From assembly GCA_937907035.1 (NCBI GenBank), contig CALCTX010000335.1:1-10161 (forward strand): DNA of 10,161 bases, in the 5' to 3' direction. The DNA comes from an uncultured Selenomonadales bacterium. Its GTDB lineage: Bacteria; Bacillota_C; Negativicutes; Selenomonadales; Selenomonadaceae. The position numbers and the translations under genes were made by a program. Within the stretch, counting starts at the first letter, position 1; the number at the start of each line of letters is the position of its first letter. This document shows positions 7,286-10,161 of this stretch, piece after piece. The notes beneath the pieces are model-generated. The model made no database searches. It was not told where the DNA came from and saw only the letters and a list, made by a program, of their open reading frames with translations.

Positions 7286-8956
7286 TCATCTTTCATTTTT
7301 CATCCGATTGATTGCACTGACAAGGGCCAAAACTGATGATGTGATAATATCTGTATCCATCCCGGCTCCCCAATAAACCTTACCATCAGCAGCAGTAATA
7401 CTTATATACGACATTGCCCTTGATGTTGAACCAATTTCCAAAGCATGCTCACTGTAAGTTAAATTGGAATAACTAAATCCGAGATTTTCCTGCAGCGCAT
7501 TGCTGATAGCATCCAAACGCCCATTACCGCGGGCAGGATACGTAACCTCTTTGCCGTTTACCACCATCGTTACCTCGCCGGAACGGGCTCCATTCGGTTC
7601 CTTCTTCAAAATAAAATCAACCAGCGTATACGGAGCAGAAGCATTTACATATTCGTCCTGGAAAATTTGATATATCTCATCCGGCAAAAGCTCTTTGTGC
7701 TTGTGATCCGATACATCCTTGACAAAATACCCGAAATCCTCGCGCATTTTTTTCGGCATATCGATACCATATTTCTGTTCCATGATATAACCAACGCCGC
7801 CTTTTCCCGACTGGCTGTTGATGCGAATAACATCCCCATCATATTCACGACCTACATCCTTCGGATCGATTGGCAAATACGGTACCGTCCAGCGGCTCGG
7901 ATCAGTATCCTCACGCCACTTCATTCCCTTGGCGATCGCGTCCTGATGTGAACCGGAAAATGCCGCAAAAACCAAGTTACCGGCATACGGCTGACGATCA
8001 TGCACATGCATACGCGTTACCCGTTCATACATCGAAACCAATTCCGGCATATTAGAAAAATCAAGTTGCGGATCAACACCAAGCGCAAACATATTCATCG
8101 CTATCGTAACGATATCAGCGTTACCGGTACGCTCACCGTTCCCGAATAACGTGCCTTCGACACGGTCAGCTCCAGCCAGAAGGCCCATCTCGGCATCAGC
8201 GACCCCGCAACCGCGATCATTATGCGGATGCAAAGACAAAACAACATTATCACGATATTTTAAGTTCTGCGAAATATAGGCTACCTGCATTGCATAAATA
8301 TGTGGCATTGACATCTCAACAGTTACCGGAATATTGATGATCGCCTTTCTGTCAGCCGTTGGCTGCCAAACGTCCAAAACCGCATTGCAAACTTCCAAAG
8401 CATACTCCGGTTCAGTACCGGTAAAGCTCTCCGGTGAATACTCAAACCGATAGTCAGCGCCAGCCTCTTCCGTCAATTCTTTTAACAACTTTGCTCCATC
8501 GACGGCAATCTGTTTGATCTCCTCTTTAGACATCTTGAAAACCTGTTCCCGCTGAGCAACTGAAATAGAATTATATACATTAACTATAGCGTTCTTTACC
8601 CCCTTCAACGCTTCAAAGGTTTTTTTGATAATATGCTCACGTGCCTGAGTAAGCACCTGAATCGTTACATCGTCCGGAATAAGGTTCTCATCAACAAGGT
8701 GCCGCAAAAACTTATACTCCGTTTCCGAGGCAGCCGGAAAGCTGACCTCAATTTCCTTAAATCCGATCTTTACCAGCATCTTGTAAAATTCTATCTTTTC
8801 ATCAATACTCATCGGTATAATAAGTGACTGATTGCCATCACGCAGATCAACACTGCACCAAATCGGTGCCTTGTCCGGATACTCTTTCTTTGCCCATTCC
8901 AAATCCATCTTCGGTGGGAGATAATAGCCTTTTTTGTACTTCGTAAAATTCAACAT
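7286..8956 (-). CDS. leuA: 2-isopropylmalate synthase, long form with C-terminal LeuA dimer/regulatory domain
   Basis: This enzyme condenses acetyl-CoA with 2-ketoisovalerate to 2-isopropylmalate, the committed step of leucine synthesis in the cytoplasm. The 556-residue protein belongs to the long (yeast/actinobacterial-like) LeuA class. Its TIM-barrel HMGL-like domain carries DLRDGNQ at 37-43 (metal-binding Asp and catalytic Arg), the metal-ligand HPHND with H243 and H245, and GNGERTGN at 272-279. The C-terminal LeuA dimerisation domain, which binds leucine for feedback inhibition, covers about 425-556 and includes GNGRLDAISNAL and GAGMDTDIITSSVLAL. ATG 8956 is preceded by AGGAG at 8965-8969 (8 nt spacing). 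It lies 51 nt downstream of the DUF1638 gene with no terminator between, so co-transcription is likely. No T-box or leader peptide is seen directly upstream. All key residues are present. Confidence 0.96.
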   Translation of the reverse strand: MLNFTKYKKGYYLPPKMDLEWAKKEYPDKAPIWCSVDLRDGNQSLIIPMSIDEKIEFYKMLVKIGFKEIEVSFPAASETEYKFLRHLVDENLIPDDVTIQVLTQAREHIIKKTFEALKGVKNAIVNVYNSISVAQREQVFKMSKEEIKQIAVDGAKLLKELTEEAGADYRFEYSPESFTGTEPEYALEVCNAVLDVWQPTADRKAIINIPVTVEMSMPHIYAMQVAYISQNLKYRDNVVLSLHPHNDRGCGVADAEMGLLAGADRVEGTLFGNGERTGNADIVTIAMNMFALGVDPQLDFSNMPELVSMYERVTRMHVHDRQPYAGNLVFAAFSGSHQDAIAKGMKWREDTDPSRWTVPYLPIDPKDVGREYDGDVIRINSQSGKGGVGYIMEQKYGIDMPKKMREDFGYFVKDVSDHKHKELLPDEIYQIFQDEYVNASAPYTLVDFILKKEPNGARSGEVTMVVNGKEVTYPARGNGRLDAISNALQENLGFSYSNLTYSEHALEIGSTSRAMSYISITAADGKVYWGAGMDTDIITSSVLALVSAINRMKNER

Positions 8957-9007
8957 GACTTTTTCTCCTAAATAAAAACCTTTAACACTACAATTTTCAA
9001 CGTTCTA

Positions 9008-9670
9008 TCATTCCGATAACAAATCATATTTGGTTATCGTCTGCCCAGCTTCTGCAACAAAAAACTGACAATCCCATTTTCCCAGTAAAAGCTTCTCAAT
9101 AATACGGTTTGAACCAGGCACGTATTTTACAATACCGTTTATCCACTCTGCATTACGTTGTGCTTCATCTATATACATCTCCGAATGACAATCGTACATT
9201 CCGGTGTCAACAATATCGATCTCATTATAAATCGCTGTCCATGCCCGCCGTGTTTTCTCCTTCTCCTCCGGCGTCATTTTTGCAGTCCATCCCTCAAATG
9301 CTCTGATCAATGAAAAATCCTGCGGATTCTTATCTTTCATATACAAATGATCCCGTTGTTTAAGATTCGGATGATAGTTGTCATCCGTTTGTAAAAGCAG
9401 CGAAACGCAGTCATCTACCCTGGGAATAACCACACGGCACGGCACAGTTATCTTCTCCCACGAACCTCCGCAATAGCCCATACACACCAGTACAGTATCC
9501 GTATTATCCGGCAGAGCAGCCAATGTCTCCGCAATAAGCTCATTCATACGCAACGGATTTAAATGATTTTTCCGGTCAAGATAGATAACTTGATGATCAG
9601 TCTGCAACTTTTTCTGCGCTGAATCTATATAATCTGTCAAAGAACTGCATGCCAAAATAACTTTACCCAT
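9008..9670 (-). CDS. DUF1638 domain protein
   Basis: A 220-residue soluble protein without signal peptide. The central block VLVCMGYCGGSW (about 80-91) followed by VVIPRVDDCVSLLL matches the conserved core of DUF1638 (PF07796), whose members typically read GYGLCGNG then IPRxHDCIxLLLG. The N-terminal MGKVILACSSL also fits, with the early ACxxL pattern. In other genomes DUF1638 genes often sit near methylamine or corrinoid methyltransferase systems, and the biochemical function is not firmly known. Here the neighbour is leuA, 51 nt downstream on the same strand, with no corrinoid gene in view. ATG 9670 is preceded by AAGGGGG 7 nt away. Family assignment is fairly secure; function is unknown. 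Confidence 0.85.
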   Translation of the reverse strand: MGKVILACSSLTDYIDSAQKKLQTDHQVIYLDRKNHLNPLRMNELIAETLAALPDNTDTVLVCMGYCGGSWEKITVPCRVVIPRVDDCVSLLLQTDDNYHPNLKQRDHLYMKDKNPQDFSLIRAFEGWTAKMTPEEKEKTRRAWTAIYNEIDIVDTGMYDCHSEMYIDEAQRNAEWINGIVKYVPGSNRIIEKLLLGKWDCQFFVAEAGQTITKYDLLSE

Positions 9671-9784
9671 ATTTCTGCCCCCTTGTCTGACATTTTTCTA
9701 ATAGCATATTCGCCACGGCCAATACTATTCCTGCTGTCTGCCTGCAATATATTTTAATATAAACAGAGCATAACAAAGGGAAGT
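9671..9784. other. Intergenic region with likely promoter for the minus-strand DUF1638-leuA unit
   Basis: This gap separates the minus-strand leuA unit from plus-strand sequence on the right. It contains an A/T-rich patch around 9748-9766 (TATATTTTAATATAAA on the plus strand) that could supply -10 elements in either direction, but no pair of -35 and -10 boxes with correct spacing stands out. Recorded as a probable divergent promoter region only. Confidence 0.3.
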
Positions 9785-9828
9785 AGACACCGTGAATTGC
9801 CAAAGTGTTTTCACGGTGTCTGTTTTTT
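9785..9828 (+). terminator. Strong plus-strand Rho-independent terminator without an obvious upstream gene
   Basis: AGACACCGTGAA (9785-9796) pairs perfectly with TTCACGGTGTCT (9810-9821), a 12-bp stem with a 13-nt loop, followed by G and six T (9823-9828). On the minus strand the stem is followed by ACTTCCC, not a T run, so it acts rightward. No plus-strand gene precedes it, so it could end a short RNA, act as an attenuator for the gene at 9912, or be a remnant of a mobile-element end. Confidence 0.85.
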
Positions 9829-9989
9829 ATATGCTAAAATCCGCACATTCGATTTTCTTTTATGTTTCCACTAAAATAAAGGGGAAATCAAATTCGGGAG
9901 GTCGAGAGACTATGAAAGCAAAACTCGGAGATTATTACCTCATTGCCGGTGATGACGAGCCTGATGAGCGCCCTGTTGGGATATGGGGA

Positions 9990-10052
9990 TGCGGGTGTCC
10001 GGCGGACACCTCTGCAAAAGGCAGAAGCACCGACCGAGCCGGCAGGTGAGAC
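9990..10052 (+). repeat. 63-nt hairpin-rich segment interrupting the tnpV-like frame
   Basis: The segment is exactly 21 codons long and lies between codons for IWG and QRHL. It folds on paper into three consecutive hairpins: GGTGTCC/GGACACC (9994-10010, 3-nt loop), TCTGC/GCAGA (10011-10025) and CACC/GGTG (10028-10048) enclosing CCG/CGG. It contains the in-frame TGA at 10047. It looks G+C-richer than the rest of the window. Removing it precisely restores the TnpV-like reading. It may be a small palindromic insertion element; its ends are inferred from protein similarity and could be off by a few bases. Confidence 0.5.
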
Positions 10053-10106
10053 CAGCGACACCTTTGGTATCTGAAAAAACATCACAGAACAGCTTACGCT
10101 GAACTG

Positions 10107-10161
10107 CTGCCGCCGACAGCGGACAGAGCCGCAACGATCTCTGCCACGCCGCCCTGCTCTG
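10107..10161 (+). repeat. Second hairpin-rich stretch at the right edge
   Basis: CCGC (10110-10113) pairs with GCGG (10119-10122), extended by CTG (10107-10109) with CAG (10124-10126) around a bulged A. An alternative longer arm pairs CAGAGC (10124-10129) with GCTCTG (10156-10161) and may continue past the window. It begins where TnpV similarity stops, so it may be a second insertion like the one at 9990-10052. Confidence 0.35.

Larger units (their letters stand above)
9912..10161 (+). pseudogene. TnpV-like mobile-element gene, interrupted and cut by the window edge
   Basis: The ATG at 9912 follows GGGAGG (9896-9901). The first 26 residues include GDYYLIAGDDEPDERPVGIWG, resembling the N-terminus of TnpV proteins of Tn4451-type clostridial transposons and ICEs, which I recall as GDYYxP...EEERPIGIWGQRHL. 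After GIWG the frame reads 19 unrelated residues and stops at TGA 10047-10049. In the same frame, from 10053, it resumes with QRHLWYLKKHHRTAYAELL, which fits the TnpV continuation QRHLxYLKxxRxxxYxxLL. The similarity fades again after AELL (about 10109), where another frame offers SGQ, the residues expected next. TnpV has no defined function. As it stands the gene makes only a 45-residue product. The family call is from memory; the interruption is visible directly. Confidence 0.6.

Noticed and set aside
8957..9007. T-box, leucine leader peptide or attenuator controlling leuA
   Set aside because: The 51-nt gap contains only the ribosome binding site and A/T-rich sequence; there is no room for a T-box, no Leu-codon run and no terminator hairpin.
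9792..9911. An 85-residue frame starting at GTG 9792, upstream of the ATG at 9912
   Set aside because: That start lies inside the terminator stem and the leader would be translated from the hairpin. GGGAGG before ATG 9912, and the TnpV-like sequence beginning there, support the shorter start.
9961..9968. CTGATGAG, the hammerhead ribozyme core
   Set aside because: The matching GAAA segment and the flanking helices are not present, and the bases are explained as codons for the PDE part of the TnpV-like protein.
9987..10055. Classic T4 gene 60-type bypass with matched take-off and landing codons
   Set aside because: The codon before the gap is GGA and the codon immediately before resumption is GAC, so the codon-match rule fails. 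The stop is also far from the take-off site. Kept only as a weak alternative.
9888..10134. Two minus-strand open frames (9888-10085 and 9940-10134)
   Set aside because: They are antisense to the TnpV-like frame, have no recognisable domain or good ribosome binding site, and are explained as shadows in G+C-rich sequence.

Overview
The window looks like a bacterial chromosome of moderate to low G+C with a foreign-looking, G+C-richer right edge. Dense operons, ATGA start/stop overlaps, strong AGGAGG-type ribosome binding sites and an MBH-like ion-translocating module suggest an anaerobic member of the Bacillota. Negativicutes would fit, but no marker here settles the lineage.

Positions 1-7025 (minus strand) hold eleven contiguous, almost entirely overlapping membrane-protein genes. 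In transcription order they encode MrpE, MrpF and MrpG; free-standing MbhD-like and MbhE-like pieces (elsewhere the C-terminal part of MrpA); MrpB; MrpC; two full antiporter-like subunits of the MrpD/NuoN and NuoM type; a two-helix small protein; and a third antiporter-like subunit that runs off the left edge. This E-F-G-D-E-B-C-D order is that of the archaeal MBH/MBS/MBX respiratory complexes and differs from the classic mrpABCDEFG order. No hydrogenase or NADH dehydrogenase subunit is visible, so the complex is either a redox-independent multi-subunit cation/proton antiporter or the ion-pumping arm of a redox complex whose other genes lie beyond position 1.

Positions 7286-9670 (minus strand) hold leuA (2-isopropylmalate synthase, long form) preceded by a DUF1638 gene, probably co-transcribed. 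A strong terminator at 7168-7223 ends this unit and separates it from the Mrp-like operon.

Positions 9671-10161 contain a plus-strand terminator with no gene upstream of it, then the start of a plus-strand gene resembling transposon protein TnpV. Its reading frame is interrupted by a 63-nt hairpin-rich segment containing a stop codon. Removing exactly that segment restores a TnpV-like junction. A second hairpin-rich stretch begins where the TnpV similarity fades again. This is the most unusual feature of the window. The simplest reading is a decaying mobile-element gene carrying palindromic insertions; an RNA-level or translational bypass is a speculative alternative.
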